A DNA stretch of 64,000 nucleotides from Bin87 sp965204685 (GCA_965204685.1 OZ242004.1:2604001-2668000); one strand, 5' to 3'. Positions 49,219-58,537 are shown, numbered from the stretch's first letter. Notes: generated by a model not told the origin, from the letters alone. Made by a program: numbers and translations.

Positions 49219-50421
49219 TTAACGCTGACCGATTTGCCCTCTGAGCACCTCAAAAGCACGTTTCAGGGCTGCGTCCTGCTCGAACTCTATGGGCAGCGGG
49301 TGTGCGTCGGCCTCGATCTCGATGTCGGGGGTCACTCCCTCGCCCTCAATCTGGGTTCCGTCCGAAAGGTACCACCGCCGGATGGTGAAGTATATCGCCG
49401 AGCCATCCGACAATTCGCGAGCGATGTTGACGCTGCCTTTGCCGAAGGTGCTGGTGCCAACCACGGTGGCGCGGCCACTGGTTTGGATCGCCCCGGCCAT
49501 GATCTCGCTGGCGCTTGCCGAGAACTGGTTGACCACCACGACGATTGGCACATCGGTGGCTGGCCCGCGTCGGGCTGCCTCGTAGTCGCTCCGGTCGCCC
49601 TCGGCGTCGATCTCGTACAGTATTGTACCGCTATCCAGGAACAGGTCGGTGACGCTGATCACCGACGCCAGCAGGCCGCCCGGATTGTTGCGCAGGTCCA
49701 GGATCAGACCGCGCCCGTCCGCGGCGTCCAGTTCATCCAACGCGCGCCTGACCTCGTCCTCGGTGGTGTTGGAGAAGCTGTACACCCACAGGTGGCCGAT
49801 GCCATCCTCCAGCATCCGGAACGCGGTGCTCTCGATGGGGATTCGTCCCCTAGTCACCGCGATGCTCACGTCCTCAAATTCGCCGACGTGTCGCACCAGC
49901 AGCGTGACATCGGTGCCTCCCGGCCCGCGGATCAGGTTCACCGACTCGATCAGAGTGAGCCCGTCTATGTCTTCGCCGTCCACCGCCAGGATCAGGTCTC
50001 CGGCTCGGATGCCCGCCTCCTCGGCCGGCGCTCCAGGTATCGGCGCGATTACGGTCAGGCCGGCTTCCGTCAACGTAACCTGCGCGCCGATGCCCTCGAA
50101 GTAACCTCGATAGCCCTCCTGTTCTCGGGAGTGCTGTTCTGCGCTGAGATAGGAGGCGTGCGGGTCTTCCAACGCGGCGAGCATTCCGCGAATTGCTCCT
50201 TCGGACAGGTTTTTCGGATCCAGCACCTCGTGATCGACGTGTTCGTCCAGCAGGATGCGATAGGCCTCGCCCACGGTTCCCAGTTCAGCGGGTAACTGGT
50301 CGCCCGGCGGTATCGGCTCCGTGGCGACGGCGCTGACCCGGTTGCAACCGGCCAAAACCACCAGCAATGAAAGGGCAATCAGGAGTAGCGGCAACCTCGC
50401 CGTTGTCAAACGATCAGTCAT
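49219..50421 (-). CDS. S41 family carboxy-terminal processing protease, lipoprotein
   Basis: The 400-residue protein has a lipobox VVLAGC (Cys26), a helical N-domain, a PDZ domain (about 100-185, GIGAQVTL to GDLILAVDGED) and the S41 catalytic domain. The nucleophile is in NQFSASASEIMAGA and the lysine in FGKGSVN. It cleaves near the C-termini of exported proteins outside the membrane. TACAAT (50434-50429) stands seven bases before the ATG at 50421, so the message appears leaderless; another ATG lies three codons upstream. Confidence 0.92.
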   Translation of the reverse strand: MTDRLTTARLPLLLIALSLLVVLAGCNRVSAVATEPIPPGDQLPAELGTVGEAYRILLDEHVDHEVLDPKNLSEGAIRGMLAALEDPHASYLSAEQHSREQEGYRGYFEGIGAQVTLTEAGLTVIAPIPGAPAEEAGIRAGDLILAVDGEDIDGLTLIESVNLIRGPGGTDVTLLVRHVGEFEDVSIAVTRGRIPIESTAFRMLEDGIGHLWVYSFSNTTEDEVRRALDELDAADGRGLILDLRNNPGGLLASVISVTDLFLDSGTILYEIDAEGDRSDYEAARRGPATDVPIVVVVNQFSASASEIMAGAIQTSGRATVVGTSTFGKGSVNIARELSDGSAIYFTIRRWYLSDGTQIEGEGVTPDIEIEADAHPLPIEFEQDAALKRAFEVLRGQIGQR

Positions 50422-50428
50422 CGCCTGC

Positions 50429-50434
50429 ATTGTA
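50429..50434 (-). promoter_or_regulatory. -10 box of ctpA-like gene
   Basis: TACAAT on the minus strand, with the first base of the ATG at 50421 eight bases on. No convincing -35 box is seen. Confidence 0.45.
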
Positions 50435-50449
50435 GCACGGGCCTTTTCG

Positions 50450-50479
50450 TTGACACTCTGTCGCGCCCACTGATAGCAT
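50450..50479 (+). promoter_or_regulatory. promoter of the thiolase-fold operon
   Basis: TTGACA (50450-50455), an 18-base spacer and TAGCAT (50474-50479), 37 bases before the TTG start. Confidence 0.65.
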
Positions 50480-50515
50480 CCCCGGCACGTCTTGTCTCAA
50501 GTCTGGAGTAGAAAA

Positions 50516-51949
50516 TTGGTCGGCATCGCAGCCTATGGCGCGTACATCCCCCGCTACCGTCTGGGCGCAGAAACCGCGGGCTGGAACTCCCGCCAGGAAC
50601 GCGCCGTGGCCAACTTCGACGAGGACAGCGTGACCATGGCCGTGGCCGCCGGTTCCGACTGCCTCGGCGGGCGCGATCGCTCTCTCATCGACGGCATCGT
50701 GTTTGCCAGCACCACGCCGCCCTACGCGGAAAAGCAGTGCGCCGCCATCGTGGCCGCCGCGCTGGACCTCCGCACCGACATTTTCGCGGTTGACGTGGCC
50801 AACGTGCTCCGGGCCGGCACCAACGCCTTGCAGACCGCCCTGGATGCCGTGGCTTCCGGACGGGCCGGACAGGTCCTCGTGGTCGTCGCCGATAGCCGCC
50901 AGGGTCCACCTCGGGGAGAAACCGAGCGCGCATCCGGCGACGGCGCAGCCGCTTTCGTCATAGCTGACCAGGAGGTGATCGCCGAACACGTGGGTAGCCA
51001 CGCCGTGACCGACAACATGCTGGACGCCTGGCGCACGCCTGGCGATCCCTTCGTGCGCACGTGGGAAGATCGTTTCGCCACCGAAGAAGGCATCGAGCGC
51101 ATTGTCCCCGATGCCGTCAGCGGCTACTGCCAGCGTACCGGCATCCTATCTTCCGACGTCTCGAAAATCGCCCTGTATGCTCCCGACGCTCGCCGCCACA
51201 CCCGCTTGTCCCGTCAGCTGGGGTTCGCCGACAACCAAGTCCAGGAGCCATTGTTCGGCGCTGTTGGCAACACTGGCGCCGCCTTTGCGCTCATGCTCCT
51301 CGCCTCTGCGCTGGAGACTGCGGAACCGAACGATCTGCTGCTGACCGTGGCGTACGGGGACGGCAGCGACGTAATCGGCTTCCGCGCCGCCGACGCTATC
51401 GCCGGCGCACCGTCCCCGCCCATGGGGGTGTCCGGTTGGCTCACAGCCAAGCGTATGCTCGGTGACTACGAGACCTACGCGCGCTGGCGCGAGGTCTGGA
51501 CGCTTGACGACGCTTCTCGTCGCCCGGCGGCTGCATCTCCGTCCGTTTCAGCCTTGTGGCGGGAGGGCGACAAGAACGTGCGGCTCTACGGAGCCCGGTG
51601 TCGTAGCTGCGGCTACGTGCAATACCCGGCCCAGCGCGTCTGCGTGGAGTGCCGCAAGGTGGACGACGGCGAACCGGTGCGCCTCAGCGAAACGCCGGCG
51701 TCGGTCTTCACCTACTCGATGGACTACATCGCCGGCGCGGTCGATACCCCGCTGGTGGTGACGGTTGTGGATTTCGAGGGTGGCGGCCGCGTGCTTTGCA
51801 TGATGACCGACCGCGAACTTGACGAGGTGCGCGTCGGCATGCCGGTGGAAATGAGCTTCCGCAAGCTGCGCGTCGTCAACGGCATCCACAACTACTACTG
51901 GAAAGCCATACCCAGGCGTACACCCGAGCCGGCGGCAGTGGCCGCGTAA
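50516..51949 (+). CDS. HMG-CoA synthase/KAS III-fold protein fused to DUF35 zinc-ribbon OB domain
   Basis: The 477-residue protein has a thiolase-fold N-part (about 1-340; GAYIPRYRL, DSVTMAVAAG, GVDGSD-like YGDGSDVIGF) and a C-terminal DUF35 domain with the zinc cysteines CRSCG and CVEC followed by an OB fold. The position of the catalytic cysteine in HMG-CoA synthase reads ANVLRAGTNAL, with no cysteine. DUF35 proteins act as partners of thiolases in acyl transfer. The TTG at 50516 with GGAG upstream is preferred. The thiolase gene follows after 15 bases. Confidence 0.82.
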   Translation: MVGIAAYGAYIPRYRLGAETAGWNSRQERAVANFDEDSVTMAVAAGSDCLGGRDRSLIDGIVFASTTPPYAEKQCAAIVAAALDLRTDIFAVDVANVLRAGTNALQTALDAVASGRAGQVLVVVADSRQGPPRGETERASGDGAAAFVIADQEVIAEHVGSHAVTDNMLDAWRTPGDPFVRTWEDRFATEEGIERIVPDAVSGYCQRTGILSSDVSKIALYAPDARRHTRLSRQLGFADNQVQEPLFGAVGNTGAAFALMLLASALETAEPNDLLLTVAYGDGSDVIGFRAADAIAGAPSPPMGVSGWLTAKRMLGDYETYARWREVWTLDDASRRPAAASPSVSALWREGDKNVRLYGARCRSCGYVQYPAQRVCVECRKVDDGEPVRLSETPASVFTYSMDYIAGAVDTPLVVTVVDFEGGGRVLCMMTDRELDEVRVGMPVEMSFRKLRVVNGIHNYYWKAIPRRTPEPAAVAA

Positions 51950-51964
51950 TTGGAGGAAAGCACG

Positions 51965-53137
51965 ATGAGCGGAATCAGAGATCGGGTCGCCGTGGTTGGC
52001 ATGGGCTGCACCCGTTTTGGCGAGCGTTGGGACGCATCGGCGGCGGACCTCATGGTCGAGGCCGCGTATGAAGCCTACGAAGACGCCGGCCTGGACGCCG
52101 GCGACATCCAGGCTGCCTGGCTGGGCACCGTCAGCAGTTTTCGCACCGGTCAGCCCCTGGCCGAGGCCCTCAAGCTGGATTACATCCCCATCACCCGCGT
52201 TGAGAACGCTTGCGCCACCGCCACCGACGCCTTTCGCAACGCTTGCTACGCCGTGGCCGCGGGCGTGTACGACATCGTGCTGGCCATGGGCGTCGAGAAG
52301 CTCAAGGATAGCGGGTTCTCCGGCCTGGCCATCGCCGCCGGCCCCGGCTCCGACGTCGAGCCGCCCACGCCGCCGCCATCGCAGTTCGCAATGGCGGCTA
52401 CCCGATACTTCCATCACTACGGCATTGATTACGACGACGGCAAGCGCACGCTGGCACAGATCGCTTCCAAGAACCATCACAACGGGACGCTGAACTCCAA
52501 GGCCCACTTCCAGCGCGAGGTCAGCGAGGACCAGATCATAAATGCCCCGATGATCGCGTGGCCCCTGGGCCTGTACGACTGCTGCGGCGTCAGCGACGGC
52601 GCGGCCGCCGCCATCATCACCACGCCGGAGATCGCCCGCACCCTCCGCGACGACTACATCCTGGTCAAGGGCCTCGGCCTCGCGGTCGGCGCTTTTGGCG
52701 TCCTACGCAACGACTGGGACTTCACCTACTTCCCGGAGACCGTGCGCGCCAGCCAGGCCGCCTACGAGGAAGCGGGCATCACTGACCCTCGCGCCGAGAT
52801 CGACATGGCGATGGTCCATGACTGCTTCACCATCACCGAGCTGATCATCATGGAAGACCTGGGGTTCAGCCCCCGCGGCCAGGCCAGCGCCGACGTTGCG
52901 GACGGGGCGTTCTCGCTGGAGGGCGACCTGCCGGTGAACACTGACGGCGGCCTCAAGTGCTTCGGCCATCCCATCGGCGCCAGCGGTATCCGCATGATCT
53001 ACGAGGTCTACAAGCAGATGCAGGGCAAAGCCGGCGGCCGGCAATTGCAGAAGGCCGATCTGGGTATCACCCACAACTTGGGCGGGCGCCCGGGGTCGTT
53101 CACCTGCTCCGTGGCGGTGTTCGGACGGCCCGACTAG
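51965..53137 (+). CDS. thiolase / acetyl-CoA acetyltransferase-like (SCP-x type)
   Basis: The 390-residue protein has the nucleophile Cys83 in VENACATATDAF, the second motif KCFGHPIGASGIR with the catalytic His, and THNLGGRPGSFTCSVAVFG with the second cysteine and His. It is the SCP-x/AtoB-like thiolase group that pairs with DUF35 proteins. It may catalyse condensation or thiolytic cleavage of acyl-CoA. The ATG at 51965 has GGAGG nine bases upstream. It forms one operon with the preceding gene. Confidence 0.87.
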   Translation: MSGIRDRVAVVGMGCTRFGERWDASAADLMVEAAYEAYEDAGLDAGDIQAAWLGTVSSFRTGQPLAEALKLDYIPITRVENACATATDAFRNACYAVAAGVYDIVLAMGVEKLKDSGFSGLAIAAGPGSDVEPPTPPPSQFAMAATRYFHHYGIDYDDGKRTLAQIASKNHHNGTLNSKAHFQREVSEDQIINAPMIAWPLGLYDCCGVSDGAAAAIITTPEIARTLRDDYILVKGLGLAVGAFGVLRNDWDFTYFPETVRASQAAYEEAGITDPRAEIDMAMVHDCFTITELIIMEDLGFSPRGQASADVADGAFSLEGDLPVNTDGGLKCFGHPIGASGIRMIYEVYKQMQGKAGGRQLQKADLGITHNLGGRPGSFTCSVAVFGRPD

Positions 53138-53234
53138 CGGTCGTCATCCGCGCAGACACCTCGCCAGAATCGCCAAACACCCCGGCCGGGGCCGTGCGAG
53201 CGGTCTCCGGCCGATTTCATGAGGGAGCGGCTGC

Positions 53235-53423
53235 ATGCTTGGACTGATCAAAACCGTGGGAATCTACGTGTCCGATCAGGCGAAATCCGTCGATTTCTAC
53301 GTGAACGTGCCTCGTCATCATTTTTTGAATTCGGCCAAATTTGCATGCCCGGCCCAAGGCTGTCGACTGCCGCCAATTGCTATAACTGGTGGCGATGGTG
53401 ACCGAACTCACAGAAACCCATGA
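53235..53423 (+). pseudogene. VOC/glyoxalase family remnant
   Basis: GGGAG and an ATG at 53235 open a frame whose first 23 codons (LGLIKTVGIYVSDQAKSVDF) are the typical start of a vicinal-oxygen-chelate family protein, ending in DFYVN. After that the resemblance stops and the frame ends within 62 codons; the rest of the roughly 120-residue domain is absent in all frames. It is a truncated gene, and the minC promoter lies in its tail. Confidence 0.6.
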
Positions 53424-54264
53424 TTTGGTCAAGGTGTCCGGGCGGGGCGCGTTGGTCAACTTTGAAATCGACGACAGCGTGCCGCTCAAAGACGTCTGCC
53501 GCGCCCTCCGCGAGCACTTGGGCCGCAACCGTCACCTCTACTCCGGTGGCGAAGTGGTCGCCAACATCGGCGCCCGCCTTCTCAGCGACGCCGACCAGGA
53601 GCGCATCCGCAAGGTCATCGAGTCCGAATCCGGCCTGTCCGTCAAACAGTTCTGGTGCCGGCCCGAAATTCTGGAGCGGGAGAGCCGGCGGATTGTCCAA
53701 CTGATGGAGCGACAGGCCGGCATCGCCGTTGTCCTCTCAAAAGGTCGCGATTCCGAAGAAACGCCGCCCGAGGCGACCGAAGAAGCAGACCCGATCCCTG
53801 AGGCAGCATCCGCCCCAGCCTCCGAGGAAACGCACACCCCCGAGATTGCCACTGTCGAAGTTGAAGAGACTTATCGAGTGCCTGTGGATATCGCGCGCGG
53901 AAACTTGCGGGCCGGCGAGACGCGCCGCTTCCCGGGTCACGCCGTCATCCTGGGGAACGTGAACCCGGGGGCGCAGGTAATCGCTGAAGGCGACGTCATC
54001 GTCTTCGGAGGGTTGCGCGGCCGGGTTCACGCCGGGTCCGGCGGCGACACCACCGCTACCATCCTGGCAATGTCCATGGCCTATCCCGTGCTCCGCATCG
54101 CCGATTACTCGTGGCATCGTGATGGCCCCGCCAACGGAAGCGCACGCCAAAGCAACGATGGCAACGGCCCCACCCTGGCCCGGGTGTCCAACGGCGCTAT
54201 CCAGGTCGCGCCATACTTGAAGAACAATTCCATCCAGCAGGGAGGCAATCCCAATGAGCGGTAA
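53395..54264 (+). CDS. minC: septum site-determining protein MinC
   Basis: MinC inhibits FtsZ assembly away from midcell. The 289-residue protein has an N-terminal domain, an acidic Pro-rich linker (about 112-150) and the C-terminal beta-helix domain with LRAGETRRFPGHAVILGNVN, GAQVIAEGDVIVFGGLRGRVHAG and ILAMSMAYPVLRIAD. The ATG at 53395 is nine bases beyond a TATAAC box (53381-53386), so translation may be leaderless; a GTG lies two codons upstream. It overlaps minD by 11 bases. Confidence 0.93.
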   Translation: MVTELTETHDLVKVSGRGALVNFEIDDSVPLKDVCRALREHLGRNRHLYSGGEVVANIGARLLSDADQERIRKVIESESGLSVKQFWCRPEILERESRRIVQLMERQAGIAVVLSKGRDSEETPPEATEEADPIPEAASAPASEETHTPEIATVEVEETYRVPVDIARGNLRAGETRRFPGHAVILGNVNPGAQVIAEGDVIVFGGLRGRVHAGSGGDTTATILAMSMAYPVLRIADYSWHRDGPANGSARQSNDGNGPTLARVSNGAIQVAPYLKNNSIQQGGNPNER

Positions 54265-55078
54265 GACCATCGTCATGACTTCCGGAAAGGGAGGCGTGGG
54301 AAAAACTACCGCAACCGCCAATGTGGGGACCGCCCTGGCCCTCCGTTCCAACCGCGTCGTCGTCATCGACACCGACATTGGACTGCGCAATCTCGACGTG
54401 GTGATGGGCCTCGAAAATCGTATCGTCTATGACTTGGTGGATGTTGTCGAAGGGCGCTGCCGCCTCGAGCAGGCTCTGATCCGTGACAAACACGCCGGCG
54501 ACCTTTACCTGATAGCGGCCGCACAGACCCGCGACAAAGATTGCATCACCACGCAGCAACTCGTTGGTCTCTGCAAGCGGCTGGAGGACGATTTCGATTA
54601 CATCATCGTCGACTGTCCCGCTGGCATCGAGCAGGGTTTCCGCAATGCCATCGCCGCTGCCCGGGAAGCCCTTGTAGTAACCACTCCCGAGGTTTCGGCT
54701 ATCCGTGATGCCGACCGGGTCATCGGCCTGCTCCAGGCGGCGGACATCCGCGAGATCCGGCTCATCATCAACCGCATCAATCCGGCGATGGTCCGCCAGG
54801 GCAATATGATGGATGCCTCGGACGTCCTGGAGATGCTGGCGGTGGACGCCATCGGCCTGGTTCCGTCCGATGACCGCGTCATAACCTCCACCAACAACGG
54901 GACACCCGTTGTGTACGACTCTCAGTCGGCCTCCGGCCGAGAGTTCGTTCGTATCGCCGCTCGCATCGACGGCGAACACCTCCCGTTGATCGATCCGGTC
55001 GACGAGGCTCCCACGTCCATCATGGAGAAGGTGCGCAACATCATGGGCATCAACCGCAAGGCTTCCGCCCATGTTTGA
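54254..55078 (+). CDS. minD: septum site-determining protein MinD
   Basis: The 274-residue ATPase has the deviant Walker A GKGGVGKTT (11-19), IDTDIGLRNLDVVMGLENR, IIVDCPAGIEQGF and the C-terminal amphipathic membrane helix near 255-266. It recruits MinC and oscillates with MinE at the membrane. It overlaps minC by 11 bases and minE by eight, so the three are translationally coupled. Confidence 0.97.
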   Translation: MSGKTIVMTSGKGGVGKTTATANVGTALALRSNRVVVIDTDIGLRNLDVVMGLENRIVYDLVDVVEGRCRLEQALIRDKHAGDLYLIAAAQTRDKDCITTQQLVGLCKRLEDDFDYIIVDCPAGIEQGFRNAIAAAREALVVTTPEVSAIRDADRVIGLLQAADIREIRLIINRINPAMVRQGNMMDASDVLEMLAVDAIGLVPSDDRVITSTNNGTPVVYDSQSASGREFVRIAARIDGEHLPLIDPVDEAPTSIMEKVRNIMGINRKASAHV

Positions 55079-55328
55079 TTTCCTGCGCAAAAATCGAAGC
55101 CACGGCCGCGGCAACCCGCGGCAGGTAGCCCGGGAACGAGTTCAATCCGCCATACGCCGGGACCGTATTGAGGTCTCCGCGCCGCAGTTGACGGCTCTGC
55201 GCGACAGCATGCTGTTCACCATCCGGGAACACCTGCCGGTCGCCCCCGAGTTTGCCGAGTTCGGCATTCAGCGCGATGGTGACGATCTTTTCCTGATCTC
55301 TCGGGTTCGCCTCCAGCAGGGCCACTGA
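55071..55328 (+). CDS. minE: cell division topological specificity factor MinE
   Basis: The 85-residue protein has MFDFLRK at the membrane-targeting start, the MinD-contacting segment ARERVQSAIRRDR and a C-terminal beta domain with IREHLPVAPEF. It drives release of MinD from the membrane. It is the last gene of minCDE. Confidence 0.93.
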   Translation: MFDFLRKNRSHGRGNPRQVARERVQSAIRRDRIEVSAPQLTALRDSMLFTIREHLPVAPEFAEFGIQRDGDDLFLISRVRLQQGH

Positions 55329-55438
55329 CTGCCCGGGTCACGCTGCTGGCCGCTCCGGTCCATTGGCTGGGTCCGCATGTCCCCAGCCCGTGCGCTCCGG
55401 CGCGGTGGCCGGCTACGCACACTCCCGCTAGGCCTGAT

Positions 55439-55466
55439 TTGACCCCCGATTGCCGTGCGCTATAAT
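55439..55466 (+). promoter_or_regulatory. promoter of the MFS transporter gene
   Basis: TTGACC (55439-55444), a 16-base spacer and a perfect TATAAT (55461-55466). The leader of about 135 bases holds small hairpins such as TCAGG/CCTGA, but no riboswitch or leader peptide I can name. Confidence 0.65.
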
Positions 55467-55608
55467 GCGGCAACTATCCCAAGTTAACCACTGGTAACGA
55501 CGGCATCAGCACGTTTGGCGGCGGATGTCAGGCGGTTCCTGACTTGCGCACCTAGCCGGACCATGTCGGTCGTCAGACCCGGTCCAGGTCGCAAGCAGGA
55601 GTTCCGAA

Positions 55609-57015
55609 ATGGCCACGACTCCCGCCCCACAGCGCAATTTCTTCCAGCAAAAAGCCTATCGCTTCCTTGCGGCCCTGGTTTTCCGTGATTTCCGGTTCCT
55701 GGCCGTGGCCTCCCTGTCCAGCGGCAGCGGCGCGTGGGCCCTGATCGTCGCGCGCGGCGCATGGGTGTACAGCATTCCGGAGTTGCAGGGAACCTGGGGC
55801 CTCTGGGTCGGCCTGATCACCTTCGCCGCCATGTCGCCCCGTTTCTTCGCGACGCCATTCATCGGCTACCTTGCCGACAAGATGACCCGCAAGACGCTGT
55901 TGCAGTGGGTCTACGCCCTGCAGCTTACGCAGGCGGCGATCATGGCCATTCTGGTGATGATGGGCGTCGACAACCCATGGTACGTACTGCTGCTGGCCAT
56001 CGTGAACGGCACCTTGCGCGCCACGCAGCAAACCGCTGCCCAGGCGTTGACGCCCAACCTGGTGGACCGGGAACGCCTGCCCAACGCCGTGGCGCTCAAT
56101 GAGGCCATGCAGCAGGGTTCGCGGGCGGTGGGTCCGGCGATCCTGTTGGCGGTGTCCGCGACCGTGGGCAGCAGCGTGCTGTTCGGTGGGGGAGGCGTCG
56201 CCTTCACCCTCCAGAATCTGGCGTTGACCATCGGCACTTCGGCGATTGTGTTCTGGGCCTGCGCGGTCTTCTACCTGGTTGCCCTGACGGCGGCGCTCAG
56301 CATTCGAACCGTATCTTCAGGCCGAATCGACCGCCGGCGCAGCTTCTGGGCCAACACGGCGGCTGGATTCGTGTACTCGTACAGCACGCCACTGGTGTTC
56401 GGGATCATTCTCATGGCCCTGGCCCACTGCGTGCTGGTCATGTCCTTCGAGTCAATGCTTCCTCCTCTGGCTTTGGAGAAGTTGTCCCCGGACGGGGTCA
56501 CGTTCAGCGAGAACGACGTTTACGCGCTGATGGCCGCTCTGGGCATCGGAGCGCTGCTCTCTTCGATTTTCGTGGGCGGTATCGTCAGCCACATGACGCG
56601 AGGCCGAGTGTTCCTGTTCCTGGGTTTTACCAGCAGCCTGACACCCATCGGGTTGGGGCTCTCCGCCCAGACGGGCATATCCATGATCGCCGCGATTTTG
56701 ATGGGGCTTGGCACTTCCGGCTTCATGACCATCACTCACACCATCATCCAGTCGGTTGTCCCGGACGACATTCGCGGCCGCGTTTCTTCCGTGTATTCCA
56801 TGCACGTCGGCGGCAGCATGGCCTTCGCCAACCTGCTGTATGGCCGCCTGGCGGACTTCTGGTCGCCCGGCCTGGTGATGGCGGTGGCCGGCGCAGCGTT
56901 CACCCTGGTGGTCGTCGGAACGGTGGTTGGCAGCGGCTTCTGGCGCGGCATTTACTTCCGCGGCGAGGCTCGCCCGGTGGCGGCCGCGGCCAGTCCCGCC
57001 GGTGGGGACAATTAG
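55609..57015 (+). CDS. MFS transporter (MFS_3, enterobactin exporter-like)
   Basis: The 468-residue protein has about twelve membrane helices with the MFS loop signature GYLADKMTRKTLLQW between helices 2 and 3, and the NALNEAMQQGSRAVGPAILLA-like pattern AVALNEAMQQGSRAVGP typical of the MFS_3 group. It is probably a drug or siderophore exporter; substrate unknown. The ATG has AGGAG upstream. It is a single-gene unit. Confidence 0.88.
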   Translation: MATTPAPQRNFFQQKAYRFLAALVFRDFRFLAVASLSSGSGAWALIVARGAWVYSIPELQGTWGLWVGLITFAAMSPRFFATPFIGYLADKMTRKTLLQWVYALQLTQAAIMAILVMMGVDNPWYVLLLAIVNGTLRATQQTAAQALTPNLVDRERLPNAVALNEAMQQGSRAVGPAILLAVSATVGSSVLFGGGGVAFTLQNLALTIGTSAIVFWACAVFYLVALTAALSIRTVSSGRIDRRRSFWANTAAGFVYSYSTPLVFGIILMALAHCVLVMSFESMLPPLALEKLSPDGVTFSENDVYALMAALGIGALLSSIFVGGIVSHMTRGRVFLFLGFTSSLTPIGLGLSAQTGISMIAAILMGLGTSGFMTITHTIIQSVVPDDIRGRVSSVYSMHVGGSMAFANLLYGRLADFWSPGLVMAVAGAAFTLVVVGTVVGSGFWRGIYFRGEARPVAAAASPAGGDN

Positions 57016-57096
57016 CTCGCCCGTGGTCTCGGAGCCAGGTCGGCCGGCATTTGGTTGAGTGTTGGCCGTGCCGCATGCACCAGGTGCAGACGCGGT

Positions 57097-57125
57097 TTGC
57101 TATTCTTGGATCAGAACACTGTAGT
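57097..57125 (+). promoter_or_regulatory. promoter of the GSAM-like aminotransferase gene
   Basis: TTGCTA (57097-57102), a 17-base spacer and TGTAGT (57120-57125), 16 bases before the GTG start at 57142. Confidence 0.5.
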
Positions 57126-57141
57126 TTTCAGGAGTTGTGCC

Positions 57142-58467
57142 GTGCCTCACGACGAGATAACCCGCTACGTTGAGACCACCCCGAAGTCTCGCGCCATCTG
57201 GGAAGAAGCCTGCCGGTACTTGCCGGACGGCGATAGTCGCCATTCCATCTTCTGGAACCCGTACCCGATCTTCACCGAATCCGCCCAGGGGGCGGTGGTC
57301 ACCGACGCCGACGGAGTCGAGCGTCTCGACTTCATCAATACGATGACCACCATGATCCTGGGCCACGGTCCCGCTCCCGTTCTCAATGCCGCGCGGCAGC
57401 AGATGGAGCTGGGTCTGGCGTACAACTCCCCCAACCGTCACCAGGTGGAACTCGCCAAACTGCTGTGTGAGCGCATCCCCTGCTTCGATCAGGTGCGTTT
57501 CACCAACTCCGGCACCGAGGCTACGCTGAATACGCTACGCGCCGCCCGTGCGTTCACCGGCCGCAGCAAGTTTGCCAAGGTGGAAGGCGGATATCACGGC
57601 ACCCATGACGCCGTCCTGGTCAGCCTGCGTATCGACCCGGCCAGCGGCGGCGCCTACGATCACCCGGAACCCGTCGCGTCCAGCGCCGGCCTCGCCGATG
57701 GCGTTCTGGACCAGGCCATCATCGTCCCCTACAACGATGTCGAAGTGGCCCGAAACATTCTGGAGGAGCATCGCGATGAGCTGTCCGCAGTGATCGTCGA
57801 GCCGGTCATGGGCTCCGTGGGTATGCTGCCCGCTGATCCCGCGTACCTGTCCATGCTGCGCGACTTCGCCGATGACAGCGGGGCGCTGCTCATATTCGAC
57901 GAGGTGATCAGCTTCCGCGTCGCGCCCGGCGGCGCCCAGGAATACTACGGCGTCACGCCCGACATGACCGCCCTGGGCAAGATCATCGGCGGCGGCTTCG
58001 CGGTGGGCGCGTTTGGCGGCCGGTCGGATGTTATGGCGCAATACAGTCCGGTCAACGGTGCCGCCATCGCCCACGGCGGCACCTTCAATGCAAACCCCAT
58101 CAGCATGGCCGCCGGCGTCGCCACGCTGAACGAGCTGACCCCGACCGTGTACCGCCGCCTCGCCGAGTTGACCGAGATGCTGAAACAGGGCATCCGCCAG
58201 GTCTGCGCCGAGCTGGAACAGCCGGTCGTAGTCACGGGAGCCGGCTCCCTCTTCGGCATTCACTTTGGCAGCGGACCGCTGCACAACTACCGGGACATCG
58301 CCGCGACGGACAAGGCGCTGGCCGGGCGAGTGTTCATCGGGATGCTGAATGAAGGCTTCCTGCTGGCCCCCAACCTGGTCGGCGCGGTATCTACCAAGTT
58401 GGGCGAGGTCGAGATCGACGCTTTCGTGCGCGCGTTCAAGCGGGTCCTGCAACGGCAGATCGATTAG
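57142..58467 (+). CDS. glutamate-1-semialdehyde aminomutase-like class III aminotransferase
   Basis: The 441-residue PLP enzyme has VRFTNSGTEATLNTLRAARAFTGRSK-type core, GGYHGTHDAVL, VIVEPVMGSVGM, IFDEVISFR and the PLP lysine in ALGKIIGGGFAVGAFGG. It is close to HemL, which makes 5-aminolevulinate, but many HemL-like aminotransferases have other substrates and no other heme gene is adjacent. The GTG at 57142 with AGGAG upstream is preferred over an earlier frame start. Confidence 0.85.
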   Translation: MPHDEITRYVETTPKSRAIWEEACRYLPDGDSRHSIFWNPYPIFTESAQGAVVTDADGVERLDFINTMTTMILGHGPAPVLNAARQQMELGLAYNSPNRHQVELAKLLCERIPCFDQVRFTNSGTEATLNTLRAARAFTGRSKFAKVEGGYHGTHDAVLVSLRIDPASGGAYDHPEPVASSAGLADGVLDQAIIVPYNDVEVARNILEEHRDELSAVIVEPVMGSVGMLPADPAYLSMLRDFADDSGALLIFDEVISFRVAPGGAQEYYGVTPDMTALGKIIGGGFAVGAFGGRSDVMAQYSPVNGAAIAHGGTFNANPISMAAGVATLNELTPTVYRRLAELTEMLKQGIRQVCAELEQPVVVTGAGSLFGIHFGSGPLHNYRDIAATDKALAGRVFIGMLNEGFLLAPNLVGAVSTKLGEVEIDAFVRAFKRVLQRQID

Positions 58468-58485
58468 CCCATAGCCATAGAAACC

Positions 58486-58516
58486 AAACGGGGCAGGTGT
58501 TGAGCCTGCCCCGTTT
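58486..58516. terminator. GGGGC-type terminator
   Basis: AAACGGGGCAGG and CCTGCCCCGTTT pair perfectly across a seven-base loop. The flanking A and T runs make it bidirectional between convergent genes. Confidence 0.85.
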
Positions 58517-58537
58517 CATTTGCATGGATGCTCCGGC

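Noticed and set aside
53389..53394. GTG at 53389 as minC start
   Set aside because: The ATG two codons later fits the TATAAC box spacing for a leaderless start; the GTG remains possible.
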